NCBI RefSeq assembly: GCF_000739085.1
Contig: NZ_CP009110.1
Location: 6,820,001 to 6,884,000 of the forward strand
DNA length: 64,000 nucleotides
Source: Amycolatopsis methanolica 239
GTDB lineage: Bacteria > Actinomycetota > Actinomycetes > Mycobacteriales > Pseudonocardiaceae
Direction of reading: 5' to 3'
Position numbers and translations under genes: made by a program. Positions 21,118 to 29,780 of this stretch are shown here, piece after piece (position 1 is the stretch's first letter; each line of letters begins with the position of its first letter). The notes beneath the pieces were generated by a model, which was not told the DNA's origin, ran no database searches, and saw only the letters and a list, made by a program, of their open reading frames with translations.

Positions 21118-22118
21118 CGCACCCGCACCCTCGGATCGATGATGGCGTAGGAGATGTCCACCAGGATGTTGACGACGACGTACACCAGGGCGGCCAGCAG
21201 CAGCAACGCCTGCAGCCGCGGGTAGTCTCGGCGCTCGATGCCCTGCGCCAGCAGGGATCCGAGCCCGTTCCAGTTGAACACCTTCTCGGTGAGCACGGCC
21301 CCGGCGAGCAGCAGGCCGGTCTGCAGGCCGATCGTCGTCGACACCGGCAGCAAGGCGTTGCGCAGCACGTGCCGCTGGCGGATCGTCGTCGTGGTCAGGC
21401 CCTTGGACTCCGCGGTGCGCACGAAGTCCTCCTGCTGCACGTCCAGCACCGAGGCGCGGGTGATCCGCACGATCACCGCGAACGGGATGCTGGCCAGCGC
21501 GACCGCGGGCAGGATCAGGTGCTTGATCGCGTCCCACGTCGCGTCCAGCTCGCCGGTGAGCAGCCCGTCCAGGGTGAAGAAGCCGGTGATGTGCGTGGCG
21601 TCGATCGTCACGTCCTGACGCCCGGACGGCGGCAGGATGCCCAGCTTCTGCGCGAACACGTACTTGAGCAGCACGCCGAAGAAGAACACCGGCACCGCGA
21701 CGCCGACCAAGGTGGTCAGCACGGTGGCGTTGTCCAGGAGCCGGCCCCGGTGGCGGGCGGCCAGGTACCCCATCGGGATGCCGAAGCCGACCGCGAGGAC
21801 CAGCGCCGCGATCGCGAGTTCGATGGTGGCGGGGAAGGCGCGCCCGATCTCGGCGAGCACGGTGTCGCCGCTGATCAGGGACGAGCCGAAGTCACCGGTG
21901 ACGACGCGGCCGAGGAACTTGAAGTACTGGACGAAGATCGGTTGATCCAGTCCGAGCACGCTGTTCAGGGACGCGATCTTCTCCGGCGTCGCCTTGTCGC
22001 CGAGGAGCGCGGTGGCGGGGCCACCGGGCAGCAGGCGGAGCCAGGCGAAGACCAGGATGGAGAGCACAAGGAGCGTCGGGATCGCTTGCAGTAGCCGACG
22101 CGTGAGGAATCGGAGCAT
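21114..22118 (-). CDS. dppB: Peptide ABC transporter permease (DppB type)
   Basis: 334-residue permease. The classic N-terminal motif (RRLLQAIPTLLVLSILVFAW) is followed by the extracytoplasmic loop with LPGGPATALLGDKAT and LNSVLGLDQPIFVQYFKFLG. The EAA loop lies in VRTAESKGLTTTTIRQRHVL with RNALLPVSTTIGLQ following. It partners DppC in the peptide importer and follows dppA by about 70 bp on the same strand. Confidence 0.95.
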   Translation of the reverse strand: MLRFLTRRLLQAIPTLLVLSILVFAWLRLLPGGPATALLGDKATPEKIASLNSVLGLDQPIFVQYFKFLGRVVTGDFGSSLISGDTVLAEIGRAFPATIELAIAALVLAVGFGIPMGYLAARHRGRLLDNATVLTTLVGVAVPVFFFGVLLKYVFAQKLGILPPSGRQDVTIDATHITGFFTLDGLLTGELDATWDAIKHLILPAVALASIPFAVIVRITRASVLDVQQEDFVRTAESKGLTTTTIRQRHVLRNALLPVSTTIGLQTGLLLAGAVLTEKVFNWNGLGSLLAQGIERRDYPRLQALLLLAALVYVVVNILVDISYAIIDPRVRVR

Positions 22119-22190
22119 GTGAGTGCCTCGGAGACCGCACCGAAGCGGGAAAGCGTGCCGGGCACGCTTCCCCGTCCTCGGTGGCGGAAC

Positions 22191-23855
22191 TCAGCCCTTG
22201 GTGACCGTGTAGAAACGCTCGTCGGTCAGCGGGGTCGGGATCAGGCCCTGGACGTCGGACCGCACCACGATCGCCGGTGGCGACGATGAGAGCGGGATCG
22301 CCGGAACGTACTGCGAGATCAGCACGCTGGCGCTCTCGTAGGCCGACTTCTTGGTATCCGGCGTCGTCTGGGCGTCCGCATTGGACAGGGCGTCGAAGAT
22401 CTGCGGGTTGTCGAAGCCGAACTCCGGCTTGGTGCGCCCGAAGAACGTGCCGACGAAGTTGCCCGGGTCGGCGTAGTCACCGGTCCAGCCGAGCAGGTGC
22501 AGGTCCTGCTTGCCCGCCTTCTGGACGGAGTCCTTGTACCCGCCGTTCCACGGCTCCTGGACCACGTTGACCTTGATGCCGACCGCCTTCAGGTCGTCGG
22601 TGATCGCCGCGGCGATGTCCACCGGGTTTGGCATGTAGGGCCGGCTGACCTCGGTCGGGACGTAGAAGTTCAGTGTCAGGTCGGTGGCGCCGGCCTCGGC
22701 CAGCAGCTGCCGGGCGGTGTCGGCGTTGTAGCTGTGCTTCTCCACCGCGGGCGTGTAACCCGGCACGTTGTTCGGCAGGAACTGGTCCTGCGGGTAGGCG
22801 CCGGACGGCATCCGGTTCTTGACCAGCTGGTCCTTGTTGATGGCGAACTCGATCGCCTTGCGGACCCGCACGTCCTGCAGCTTCGGGTTGTTCTTCTGGT
22901 TGATGCCCAGGTACAGGATGTTGAAGGCGGGCCGGATCAGGACCTGGTCGCCTGCCTGCTTGAGCGAGTTGTAGTCCGCCGGGCTCGGGAAGTCGTAGCC
23001 GTCGATGGTGCCGGCGGCCAGCTCCTGCTTGCGGGCGTTCTCGTCCGGGATGATCTTGAAGATCAGCCTGGCGGTCTTGGCCTTCTCACCCCAGTAGTCC
23101 TCGTTGCGGACCAGGGTGATCGTGTTGTTGGCCTTGTCGAAGCTCTCGAACTTGTACGGCCCGGTGCCCGTCGGGTGGTCCGTGGCGTACGCCGGGTAGG
23201 TGAACGCCTCACCGCTCTGGGTCACGTTGTCGGCGTCGTACTTCTTCAGCGCGTCCGGGCTCGACATCGACAGCGAGGTCAGGCCGAACGCGTCCGGGAA
23301 GGCGCCCTTGGCCTTGTTGAGGTTGAGGACGGCGGTGGTCTCGTCCTTAGCCTCGCAGCTCTTGTAGACCGGGTCGCCGCTGATGTCGCCCTCGTTGTGC
23401 GCGAAGCCCTCGAAGACGTCGCCGTAGTAGATCATCTGGCTCTGGGCGGCGGCGCCCTTCATGTTGTACCAGCGGTCGAAGTTGAAGCAGACCGCCGCGG
23501 CGTTGAACGGGGTGCCGTCGTGGAACTTGACGCCCTGGCGCAGCGTGAAGGTCCAGGTGGTGTTGCCGTTGCTCGGCGTCCATGCCGTGGCCAGGCCGCC
23601 CTCCAGCTCGGTGGTGCCCGGCTTGTAGGTGACCAGGGTGTCGAACATCTGGCGGGCGGGGCGGAAACTCTCGCCGTCGTCGTTGAAGATCGGATCGAAG
23701 TTCTTCGGGGCACCGGCCGCGCCGAAGATGAAGGTGTCGCTGGCGCTGTCGCCCGAGCCGCGCTCGGAAGCGCAAGCGGCCGTCGTGACCGCGAGGGCGC
23801 CGGCAAGCCCGATCAGGGCGATGCGGCGCAACCCAACTGCCCGCGTTGGGAGCAT
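22191..23855 (-). CDS. dppA: Peptide ABC transporter substrate-binding lipoprotein (DppA type)
   Basis: 554-residue solute-binding lipoprotein of the SBP_bac_5 family, anchored outside the membrane to deliver peptides to DppBC. The signal peptide ends in a lipobox with TTAACASERG (Cys at about residue 28). The family's N-terminal GAAGAPKNFDPIF, the TWTFTLRQGVKFHDGTPFNA segment and GTGPYKFESF are all present. I used ATG 23855 (MLPTRAVGLRR) since an upstream in-frame Met would give an N-terminus too long for a signal peptide; AGGAG precedes the ATG. First gene of the operon. Ligand specificity (di-, oligopeptide, nickel or sugar) cannot be told. Confidence 0.94.
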   Translation of the reverse strand: MLPTRAVGLRRIALIGLAGALAVTTAACASERGSGDSASDTFIFGAAGAPKNFDPIFNDDGESFRPARQMFDTLVTYKPGTTELEGGLATAWTPSNGNTTWTFTLRQGVKFHDGTPFNAAAVCFNFDRWYNMKGAAAQSQMIYYGDVFEGFAHNEGDISGDPVYKSCEAKDETTAVLNLNKAKGAFPDAFGLTSLSMSSPDALKKYDADNVTQSGEAFTYPAYATDHPTGTGPYKFESFDKANNTITLVRNEDYWGEKAKTARLIFKIIPDENARKQELAAGTIDGYDFPSPADYNSLKQAGDQVLIRPAFNILYLGINQKNNPKLQDVRVRKAIEFAINKDQLVKNRMPSGAYPQDQFLPNNVPGYTPAVEKHSYNADTARQLLAEAGATDLTLNFYVPTEVSRPYMPNPVDIAAAITDDLKAVGIKVNVVQEPWNGGYKDSVQKAGKQDLHLLGWTGDYADPGNFVGTFFGRTKPEFGFDNPQIFDALSNADAQTTPDTKKSAYESASVLISQYVPAIPLSSSPPAIVVRSDVQGLIPTPLTDERFYTVTKG

Positions 23856-23895
23856 GGTGGCACTCCTAGGAGAATGTTCGGGTACGTGATCGACG

Positions 23896-23925
23896 ACCCT
23901 AGTCCGCATGTTGGGAATTCGTTAA
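23896..23925 (-). promoter_or_regulatory. Putative dpp operon promoter
   Basis: On the minus strand TTAACG (23925-23920), an 18-bp spacer and TAGGGT (23901-23896) lie about 40 bp before the dppA start. Motif reading only. Confidence 0.35.
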
Positions 23926-23993
23926 GCGCGTGAGGTTACGATCGCGCTACGTCAAACCGGACGCACCAACACATTCGACTCACGGGGTTACGT

Positions 23994-24569
23994 TCAGTGC
24001 TCACCCTGCGTAAGATCGGACGAAAGCATTAGGCCGTTCGGGTGCACGTACTGGTGGGTAAGGTCAACGGCGAACCAACCACATTCGAACTTCTGCCACG
24101 CGGTCAGCGGGCCACGAATGCCCTCGCCGTCCCTGGACACTGCCCGTTCGAGCCGAGTTTCGGCGTCCGGGCCCGCGACCCAGCACAGCGCGGACAGGCG
24201 GGGCCGGATCGAGGCGCGGCCGGCGGACACCCCTTCCAGCACGACTACGTCGACCGGGTGAACCGTGCGGACCGGCCCCGGCTGCGGCTCGCCGGTGGTC
24301 CAGTCCAGCGGGCGGTAGACGGCCGGGCGGCCGGCGGCGAGGGGGTCGAGGACCTCGGAGACGAGCCGCGGCCACCACGCGACCGGGTCGTCCCACGTCG
24401 CGTAGTGGTCGGTGGCGACGACCGCGGTCGCCGCGCCGCGTGCCCGGAAGTCCGCGGCGAGTTCCGCCGCGAAGGTGGTCTTGCCCGCGCCGGACGGGCC
24501 GTCGACGGCGACCAGCCGGACCCGCCCGCAGCGGGGCGGGCCGGCCAGCACGTCGTCGACCAGTGTCAA
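23994..24569 (-). CDS. Uridine kinase-like P-loop protein
   Basis: 191-residue P-loop kinase resembling the uridine kinase/phosphoribulokinase family. The Walker A is [13 protein letters not shown] and the substrate-site region is [18 protein letters not shown]. The region [16 protein letters not shown] is the expected Walker B strand with an acidic residue. A TTG at 24569 overlaps the recR stop (TTGA) and is the most economical start; a CTG six bases further is possible. The gene is coupled to recR. Real substrate unknown; a nucleoside or small-molecule kinase is likely. Confidence 0.82.
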   Translation of the reverse strand: MTLVDDVLAGPPRCGRVRLVAVDGPSGAGKTTFAAELAADFRARGAATAVVATDHYATWDDPVAWWPRLVSEVLDPLAAGRPAVYRPLDWTTGEPQPGPVRTVHPVDVVVLEGVSAGRASIRPRLSALCWVAGPDAETRLERAVSRDGEGIRGPLTAWQKFECGWFAVDLTHQYVHPNGLMLSSDLTQGEH

Positions 24570-25162
24570 AGGGCGCGGCGGCCGGAGAGGGCCCGGCCCA
24601 GGGTGAGCTCGTCGGCGAACTCGAGGTCGCCACCCATCGGCAGACCGGACGCGAGCCGGGTGACGGTCAGGCCGGGGAAGTCCCGCAGCATCCGCACCAG
24701 GTAGGTCGCGGTGGCCTCGCCCTCGGTGTTCGGGTCGGTCGCGATGATCACCTCGGTGACCTGTTCCGCGCCGAGCCTGGCCAGCAGCTCGCGAATGCGC
24801 AGCTGGTCGGGGCCGATGCCGGACAGCGGGTCGAGCGCGCCGCCCAGCACGTGGTAGCGGCCTTTGAACTCGCGAGTGCGCTCGACGGCGAGCACATCCT
24901 TGGGTTCCTCGACCACGCAGATCAGCGACGTGTCGCGCCGGGCGTCCCGACAGATCCGGCACTGCTGCTGTTCGGAGACGTTGCCGCAGATCTCGCAGAA
25001 CTGCACGCCCTCCCGGACCTTGCCGAGCACGTCCTGCAGCCGGGCGATGTCGGCCGGGTCGGCGGCGAGCAGGTGGAACGCGATCCGCTGCGCGCTCTTC
25101 GGACCGATGCCGGGCAGGTGTCCCAGCTCGTCGATCAGGTCCTGGACTACGCCTTCGTACAA
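24566..25162 (-). CDS. recR: Recombination mediator protein RecR
   Basis: 198-residue RecR, which with RecO (and RecF) loads RecA on gapped DNA. Order: helix-hairpin-helix ([17 protein letters not shown], about 16-32), C4 zinc finger (CEICGN...CRIC, about 57-73), Toprim domain ([15 protein letters not shown] and [14 protein letters not shown]) and the C-terminal Walker-B-like strand. The start is TTG 25162, 9 bp after the ybaB stop. The cluster ybaB-recR is widely conserved. Confidence 0.97.
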   Translation of the reverse strand: MYEGVVQDLIDELGHLPGIGPKSAQRIAFHLLAADPADIARLQDVLGKVREGVQFCEICGNVSEQQQCRICRDARRDTSLICVVEEPKDVLAVERTREFKGRYHVLGGALDPLSGIGPDQLRIRELLARLGAEQVTEVIIATDPNTEGEATATYLVRMLRDFPGLTVTRLASGLPMGGDLEFADELTLGRALSGRRAL

Positions 25163-25171
25163 CGGGGCCCG

Positions 25172-25540
25172 CTACTTCAGGCCGGGCAGACCGAGTCCGC
25201 CGAGGTCGGGCATGCCGCCGCCACCGCCGAGGGCGCCGGCGACCGGGCCGAGCTTCTCCTCGGTGAGCTTCTGTGCGCTGCTCATCGCGTCCCGCACCGC
25301 CGCGACCACCAGGTCGGCGAGCGTCTCGGTGTCCTCCGGGTCGACCGCCTTCGGGTCGATCTGCAGGGACTTCAGCTCCATGCCGCCGGTGACGGTCGCC
25401 TTGACCAGGCCACCGCCGGACGTGCCGGTCACCTCGGTGCGGGCGAGCTCCTCCTGCGCGGCGACGAGCTGCTGCTGCATCTGCTGCGCCTGCTGCAGGA
25501 TGGCCTGCATGTCGGGCATTCCACCGCCGGGTTGCACCAT
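25172..25540 (-). CDS. ybaB: YbaB/EbfC-family nucleoid-associated protein
   Basis: 122-residue DNA-binding protein of the YbaB/EbfC family that dimerises in a tweezer-like shape on the nucleoid. A Gln-rich helix ([19 protein letters not shown]) is followed by the conserved beta sheet ([20 protein letters not shown]) and C-terminal helices with [12 protein letters not shown] Gly/Pro/Leu-rich tail ([20 protein letters not shown]) ends the protein. ATG 25540 is used. It shares strand and operon with recR. Confidence 0.95.
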   Translation of the reverse strand: MVQPGGGMPDMQAILQQAQQMQQQLVAAQEELARTEVTGTSGGGLVKATVTGGMELKSLQIDPKAVDPEDTETLADLVVAAVRDAMSSAQKLTEEKLGPVAGALGGGGGMPDLGGLGLPGLK

Positions 25541-25609
25541 GATCCCCGTTTCGTCGTGCTGTCCTGTGGGTCCCAGCGTAGCTCGCACGGCTGTGGCACC
25601 GTGTTCGCC

Positions 25610-26434
25610 GTGCGCAGTCTCGTGGGGTTGGTGTTGAGCGGGGTGTTCCTGGTCGCCGGGTGCTCGTCGCCGCCTGTTCCGCCCGAGGTGGCCCGGGTGT
25701 CTTCGGTTCCCGCACCGTCGTCGTCGGTTGCCGCACCGGCGTCGCCGTCGGTTGCCTCGTCGGTGGCGCGGGAGCCGCTGACGGTGGTGCTGGACCCCGG
25801 GCACAACGGCGGCAACGCGCGGCGGCCGGACGTCATCGGCGCCCCGGTGCCCGCCGGACGCGGCAAAACGAAGCCGTGCAACACGACGGGCACCGCGACG
25901 GACGAGGGGTACGCGGAGCACGCGTTCAACTGGGACGTGGCGCAGCGGGTGGGTTCGCTGCTGGAGGCGCAGGGTGCGCGGGTGGTCTACACGCGCGCGG
26001 ACGACTCCGGGGTGGGCCCGTGCGTGGACGAGCGGGCGGCGATCGGAAACCGAGCCGGCGCGGCGGCGGTGGTGTCGATCCACGCGGACGGCGCGACGGC
26101 GGCCAGCGCCCGGGGCTTCCACGTGGCGTACTCGGCGCCCCCGCTGAACGCGGCGCAGGGCTCGCCGTCGGTGGAGCTGGCCGAGGCGGTGCGGTCGGGG
26201 TTGCTCGCCGGGGGGTTCCCGTTGTCCAACTACCTGGGCTCGGACGGCCTGGCCCCGCGCGATGATCTGGCCGGCCTGAACCTCTCGGAACGCCCGGCGG
26301 TCCTGGTGGAGTGCGGGAACATGCGCAATGCCGGAGAAGCCGCGGTGATGTCCAGTGTGGACGGACGCCAACGCTACGCTGCGGCGATCGCCGACGGGGT
26401 GGTCGCCTTTCTGCGGAACCACGCAGGTTTCTAA
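25610..26434 (+). CDS. N-acetylmuramoyl-L-alanine amidase (Amidase_3), lipoprotein
   Basis: 274-residue zinc amidase cutting the bond between muramic acid and the peptide stem. The N-terminus has a lipobox (VFLVAGCSS), so it is membrane-anchored outside. A Ser/Pro/Ala-rich linker (about 20-55) precedes the catalytic domain. Zinc ligands are visible as H in [11 protein letters not shown] in [10 protein letters not shown] and H in VVSIHADG, with catalytic E in [12 protein letters not shown] 25610 is preferred to an in-frame GTG 9 bp earlier. Its position opposite ybaB/recR matches Ami1 (Rv3717) of M. tuberculosis, which is secreted; the lipobox here differs and should be tested. Confidence 0.93.
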   Translation: MRSLVGLVLSGVFLVAGCSSPPVPPEVARVSSVPAPSSSVAAPASPSVASSVAREPLTVVLDPGHNGGNARRPDVIGAPVPAGRGKTKPCNTTGTATDEGYAEHAFNWDVAQRVGSLLEAQGARVVYTRADDSGVGPCVDERAAIGNRAGAAAVVSIHADGATAASARGFHVAYSAPPLNAAQGSPSVELAEAVRSGLLAGGFPLSNYLGSDGLAPRDDLAGLNLSERPAVLVECGNMRNAGEAAVMSSVDGRQRYAAAIADGVVAFLRNHAGF

Positions 26435-26441
26435 GCCACCA

Positions 26442-26504
26442 GCGCGAGTCCCACGCTCCCACGCGCGAGTCCCACCTTCGCAGGCGCGAGTCCCACGTCC
26501 GCGG
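26442..26504. repeat. 21-bp tandem repeat, three units
   Basis: Three head-to-tail 21-bp units at 26442, 26463 and 26484, each beginning gcgcgagtcccac and then diverging in the last 8 bases; a fourth degenerate start (gcgcgggg) follows. It lies in the gap between the amidase and dnaX stops. No known function. Confidence 0.85.
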
Positions 26505-26519
26505 GCGCGGGGTGGTTGA

Positions 26520-26672
26520 TCAGGCGCGCGCACAGTACTCGTCAACAGGTGGTTCCGGAGCCGCCACCACGCGCGGCTCCCGCGGCTCTCGCACGCCCCA
26601 CTCCGTGGGGCCGCTGGCTCCGGCGAGCGCCCGCGCCAGGGGCGCGCTCGCGGCCGCCAACGGCTTCCCCAT
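26520..26672 (-). CDS. Doubtful 50-codon ORF between dnaX and the amidase
   Basis: A 50-residue frame beginning ATG 26672 ([20 protein letters not shown]) and ending DEYCARA at 26520, downstream of dnaX on the same strand. Composition is Ala/Pro/Arg-rich and no ribosome-binding site is evident, so it may well be noncoding. It is listed because the gap of 257 bp otherwise holds only the 21-bp tandem repeat. Confidence 0.2.
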   Translation of the reverse strand: MGKPLAAASAPLARALAGASGPTEWGVREPREPRVVAAPEPPVDEYCARA

Positions 26673-26691
26673 GAACGCGCTGGGCGCGGCG

Positions 26692-28791
26692 TCAGTCGAT
26701 CGGCTGCGCGCCCAGGTGTTCGGCCAGCAGGCGACGCGCCTGTTCCTCCGGGTCGTTCTGCGGCGCGGGCATCGCATCCGGTACGGGGCCGCCCGATTCG
26801 GCCATCATCGATTCCTCGTCGTCCGGCTCGGGCGGGAGGGGGATGTCGTCCGCGGGCTCCGGGGATGGCTGCGGCGCCCTCGGCGCGGGCTCGGGCGGCG
26901 GGGCCGGGCTGGCCGCCGGCGTCGGCCGCTGGAAGGTTCGCTGTTGCTGCTGCGGAGCCTCCCGGGTGGGCGGGTTCGGGCGCGGGCTCGGGCCGTCGCG
27001 GCGGGCCGAACCTCCTCCGCCGCCACCGCCGTGCACGCAGCGCACCTGCCACGTTCCGCCGAGCACCTCGTGCAGCGCGCCGGCGATGAAGTCCGCGTTG
27101 CGCGGCTCCGACAAGCGCCGCGCGAGGGGCTCCGCGCTGTGCGCCAGCACGACCACCGAACCCTCGACGCTCTGCACCGTCGCGTTGATCATCATGGCTT
27201 CGGTGCTGCGGCTCGTCTTCCGGATGGCGGCCAGCAGGTCCGGCCAGACCCGGCGGATGGCGGCCGCGTCGATGCCGCCCGGCGCAGGCGCCTCGGCGGG
27301 CGCCTCGTCAGGGACCGCGGGCTCAGTGGGGCGGCGCACCGGCGCCTCCACCGAAGCCGGGCGCGAACCCGCGGCCGGGCGCGCCTCGGCCGCAGGAGGC
27401 GACTCCACAGGACGCGCCGCCGGAGCCGAACGCACAGCCGCCGGGCTCTGCTCCGGCGCGGCGGTCGGCTCAGTGGCCCGGCGGGCCGGCGCTTCCGGCG
27501 CCGGACGCGCAGCAGCCTCGGCAGCCGGCCGGGACGGCGCGGCAGCCGCCGCGCGTTGCGACGGCCGCTGGAACTTTTCGGGAGCAGCGGCGACCTGCCC
27601 GTCAGCGGCCGGCAGGCTTCCCCCGCCGCTCACGGTGACCCGCCGTTCGAGACGCTCCAACCGCTGCAGCACCGCCGCTTCGCTTTCCGACGCCGACGGC
27701 AGCAGCATCCGGGCGCACAACAGCTCCAGCAGCAGCCGCGGCGCGGTGGCGCCACGCATCTCCAGCAGGCCGTTGTGCACGATCTCCGCGTACCGGGTCA
27801 GCGTCGCCAGGCCGGCGCGCTCGGCCTGCGCCGTCATGCGGTCCAGCTCGTCCGCGGGCGCGGACACCAGGTTGCGCGCCGCCGCGTCCGGGACCGACCG
27901 CAGCAGCACCAGGTCACGCAGCCGGTCGAGCAGGTCGCTCGCGAAGCGGCGCGGCTCGTGCCCGGCCTCGACCAGGCGCTCGACCGTGCCGAACACCGCC
28001 GCCGAGTCGTCCGCCGCGAGGCCGTCGATCATGTCGTCGATCAGCGCCGAGTCGGTGACGCCGAGCAGCGAGATGGCCCTGTCGTACGTCACGCCGTCCG
28101 GGCCCGCGCCGGCCAGCAGCTGGTCCAGCACTGACTGCGTGTCGCGCGCCGAACCGCCGCCGGCGCGGATCACCAGCGGGTATACGGCCGGGTCGACGTG
28201 GATGCCCTCGGCCGCGACGTTGCGCTCCAGCAGGTCGCGCATCGCGCTCGGCGGGATCAGCCGGAACGGGTAGTGGTGCGTCCGCGACCGGATGGTGGGC
28301 AGCACCTTGTCCGGTTCGGTGGTCGCGAAGATGAAGATCAGGTGCTCCGGCGGCTCCTCGACGATCTTCAGCAGGGCGTTGAAGCCCTGCGTCGTGACCA
28401 TGTGGGCCTCGTCGATGATGAACACCCGGTACCGCGACTCGGCAGGCGCGTAGAAGGCGCGGTCGCGCAGCTCGCGGGCGTCGTCGACACCACCGTGGCT
28501 GGCCGCGTCGAGTTCGGTGACGTCGATGCTGCCCGGCCCCTCCGGCGCCAGCGCGCGGCACGAGTCGCACTTGCCGCACGGGTCCGGGGTGGGGCCTTCG
28601 ACGCAGTTCAGCGAGCGGGCCATGATGCGCGCGCTGGACGTCTTGCCGCAGCCGCGCGGCCCGCTGAACAGGTACGCGTGGTTGATACGGCCCGCGGTGA
28701 GCGCGGCACGCAGCGGTTCGGTGACGTGCTCCTGCCCGACGACCTCGGCGAAGGTCGCCGGACGGTACTTGCGGTAGAGAGCCAGGGCCAC
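26692..28791 (-). CDS. dnaX: DNA polymerase III subunit gamma/tau
   Basis: 699-residue clamp-loader subunit that couples the replicative polymerases. It starts [20 protein letters not shown]; Walker A GPRGCGKT is at 44-51, the zinc site cysteines are at 63, 72, 75 and 78, and the Walker B is VFIIDEAHM. The SRC motif ([16 protein letters not shown]) is present. Residues about 385-500 are a Pro/Ala/Arg-rich linker, followed by a tau-like C-terminal domain ([20 protein letters not shown]) and an acidic tail. No slippery A-run suggesting programmed frameshifting was found. In M. tuberculosis dnaX also lies near recR and the SRP RNA gene. Confidence 0.97.
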   Translation of the reverse strand: MALALYRKYRPATFAEVVGQEHVTEPLRAALTAGRINHAYLFSGPRGCGKTSSARIMARSLNCVEGPTPDPCGKCDSCRALAPEGPGSIDVTELDAASHGGVDDARELRDRAFYAPAESRYRVFIIDEAHMVTTQGFNALLKIVEEPPEHLIFIFATTEPDKVLPTIRSRTHHYPFRLIPPSAMRDLLERNVAAEGIHVDPAVYPLVIRAGGGSARDTQSVLDQLLAGAGPDGVTYDRAISLLGVTDSALIDDMIDGLAADDSAAVFGTVERLVEAGHEPRRFASDLLDRLRDLVLLRSVPDAAARNLVSAPADELDRMTAQAERAGLATLTRYAEIVHNGLLEMRGATAPRLLLELLCARMLLPSASESEAAVLQRLERLERRVTVSGGGSLPAADGQVAAAPEKFQRPSQRAAAAAPSRPAAEAAARPAPEAPARRATEPTAAPEQSPAAVRSAPAARPVESPPAAEARPAAGSRPASVEAPVRRPTEPAVPDEAPAEAPAPGGIDAAAIRRVWPDLLAAIRKTSRSTEAMMINATVQSVEGSVVVLAHSAEPLARRLSEPRNADFIAGALHEVLGGTWQVRCVHGGGGGGGSARRDGPSPRPNPPTREAPQQQQRTFQRPTPAASPAPPPEPAPRAPQPSPEPADDIPLPPEPDDEESMMAESGGPVPDAMPAPQNDPEEQARRLLAEHLGAQPID

Positions 28792-28841
28792 GAGGCGAGA
28801 GTACCGGCCGCCACCGACAGGCTCGGACTAGCCTGCTGGGC

Positions 28842-29552
28842 GTGACCCGCCGCTTCTACGACCGGCTGGCCGCGGACTACCACCGCATCTACGCGGACTG
28901 GCAGTCGAGCGTCCGCCGTCAGGGCGAAGCACTGCACCGGCTGCTGGGCGGACACCCGCGGCGGGTGCTGGACTGCGCGTGCGGCATCGGCACCCAGGCG
29001 GTCGGCCTGGCCGCGCTCGGGCACAGCGTGATCGGCACCGATCTCAGCCCTGGCGCGCTGGCCCGGGTGCCGGACCTCCCGGTCGCCGCCGCCGACATGC
29101 GCGCCCTGCCGTTCCCGGACGCGACCTTCGACGCGGTGGTGTGCGCCGACAACTCGCTGCCGCACCTGCTGACCGCCGAGGACATGGGCCGGGCGCTCAC
29201 CGAGATGCACCGCGTCCTGGGCAAAGCCGGCCGGCTGATCCTGAGCACCCGCGACTACGACGAGGCAAGACGCACCCACCCGACCGCCACGCCCCCGTCA
29301 GTGCACGAGGCCGCGGAGGGCCGCACGATCACTTTCCAGCTCTGGCACTGGCACACCGACGGTGAGCGCTACGACGTCGAGCTGTGCCAGGTTTTCCCGG
29401 ATCTGACGACGACGGTTCACACAACGACGTACTGGGCGATCACCCGCGCCGAGTTGCAAAGCCTCGTCAACGCGGCAGGCTTCTCCGACCCGACATGGCA
29501 CGAGCCTGAGGAGAGTGGGTTCTTCCAGCCAATCCTGACGGCCAAAACCTGA
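28842..29552 (+). CDS. SAM-dependent class I methyltransferase
   Basis: 236-residue methyltransferase. The Rossmann motif I is VLDCACGIGTQAVGLAALGH, followed by the acidic VIGTDLSP and the motif ADMRALPFPDATFDAVVCAD with DNSLPHLL. The C-terminal half has a beta strand-rich WHWHTDGERYDVELCQVF. Substrate unknown. The GTG at 28842 is the start. It is divergent from dnaX with about 50 bp between starts. Confidence 0.9.
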   Translation: MTRRFYDRLAADYHRIYADWQSSVRRQGEALHRLLGGHPRRVLDCACGIGTQAVGLAALGHSVIGTDLSPGALARVPDLPVAAADMRALPFPDATFDAVVCADNSLPHLLTAEDMGRALTEMHRVLGKAGRLILSTRDYDEARRTHPTATPPSVHEAAEGRTITFQLWHWHTDGERYDVELCQVFPDLTTTVHTTTYWAITRAELQSLVNAAGFSDPTWHEPEESGFFQPILTAKT

Positions 29553-29646
29553 GCTGGTCCAAACCCAACGCGCTCGGCGCCCGCCAAGACGAGGAGCTCG
29601 CACCGTGGGGGCCCGGGGGCGCCCCCGAAAAAACACAGTGGACGAA

Positions 29647-29687
29647 GTCCCCTTTCAAGAAGGGCAAGGCCCTTCATGAAAGGGGAC
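29647..29687 (-). repeat. 18-bp inverted repeat, possible SRP RNA terminator
   Basis: Arms 29647-29664 and 29670-29687 (gtcccctttcaagaaggg against cccttcatgaaaggggac), one mismatch and a 5-nt loop. On the minus strand the hairpin immediately follows the SRP RNA and overlaps its last bases; a run of six T (minus strand) occurs about 13 nt further. Similar gtcccctttcatgaag-type elements recur between genes in related actinomycetes (from memory), so it may be a dispersed repeat. Confidence 0.6.
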
Positions 29688-29767
29688 CCCCGCACCCGTC
29701 AGAGCCTGCTTATCCTTGCTGCCTTCCGGCCCTGGGGAGGTTCACAGGATGGACGCCGCGGGGGTCC
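29684..29767 (-). ncRNA. ffs: Signal recognition particle RNA (small bacterial 4.5S type)
   Basis: The minus strand contains the invariant SRP RNA apical loop region GGCCGGAAGGCAGCAAGG with the GGAA tetraloop and the asymmetric loop bound by Ffh. The ends pair as a long stem: GGACCCCCGC at the 5' end with GCGGGGGTCC at the 3' end, giving about 84 nt. It scaffolds Ffh for membrane protein targeting. Position next to dnaX matches M. tuberculosis. Confidence 0.93.
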
Positions 29768-29780
29768 GCCTTCAGTGTAC

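Noticed and set aside
26692-28791. Programmed frameshift in dnaX making a separate gamma subunit
   Set aside because: No slippery A/T-rich heptamer was seen in the GC-rich linker.
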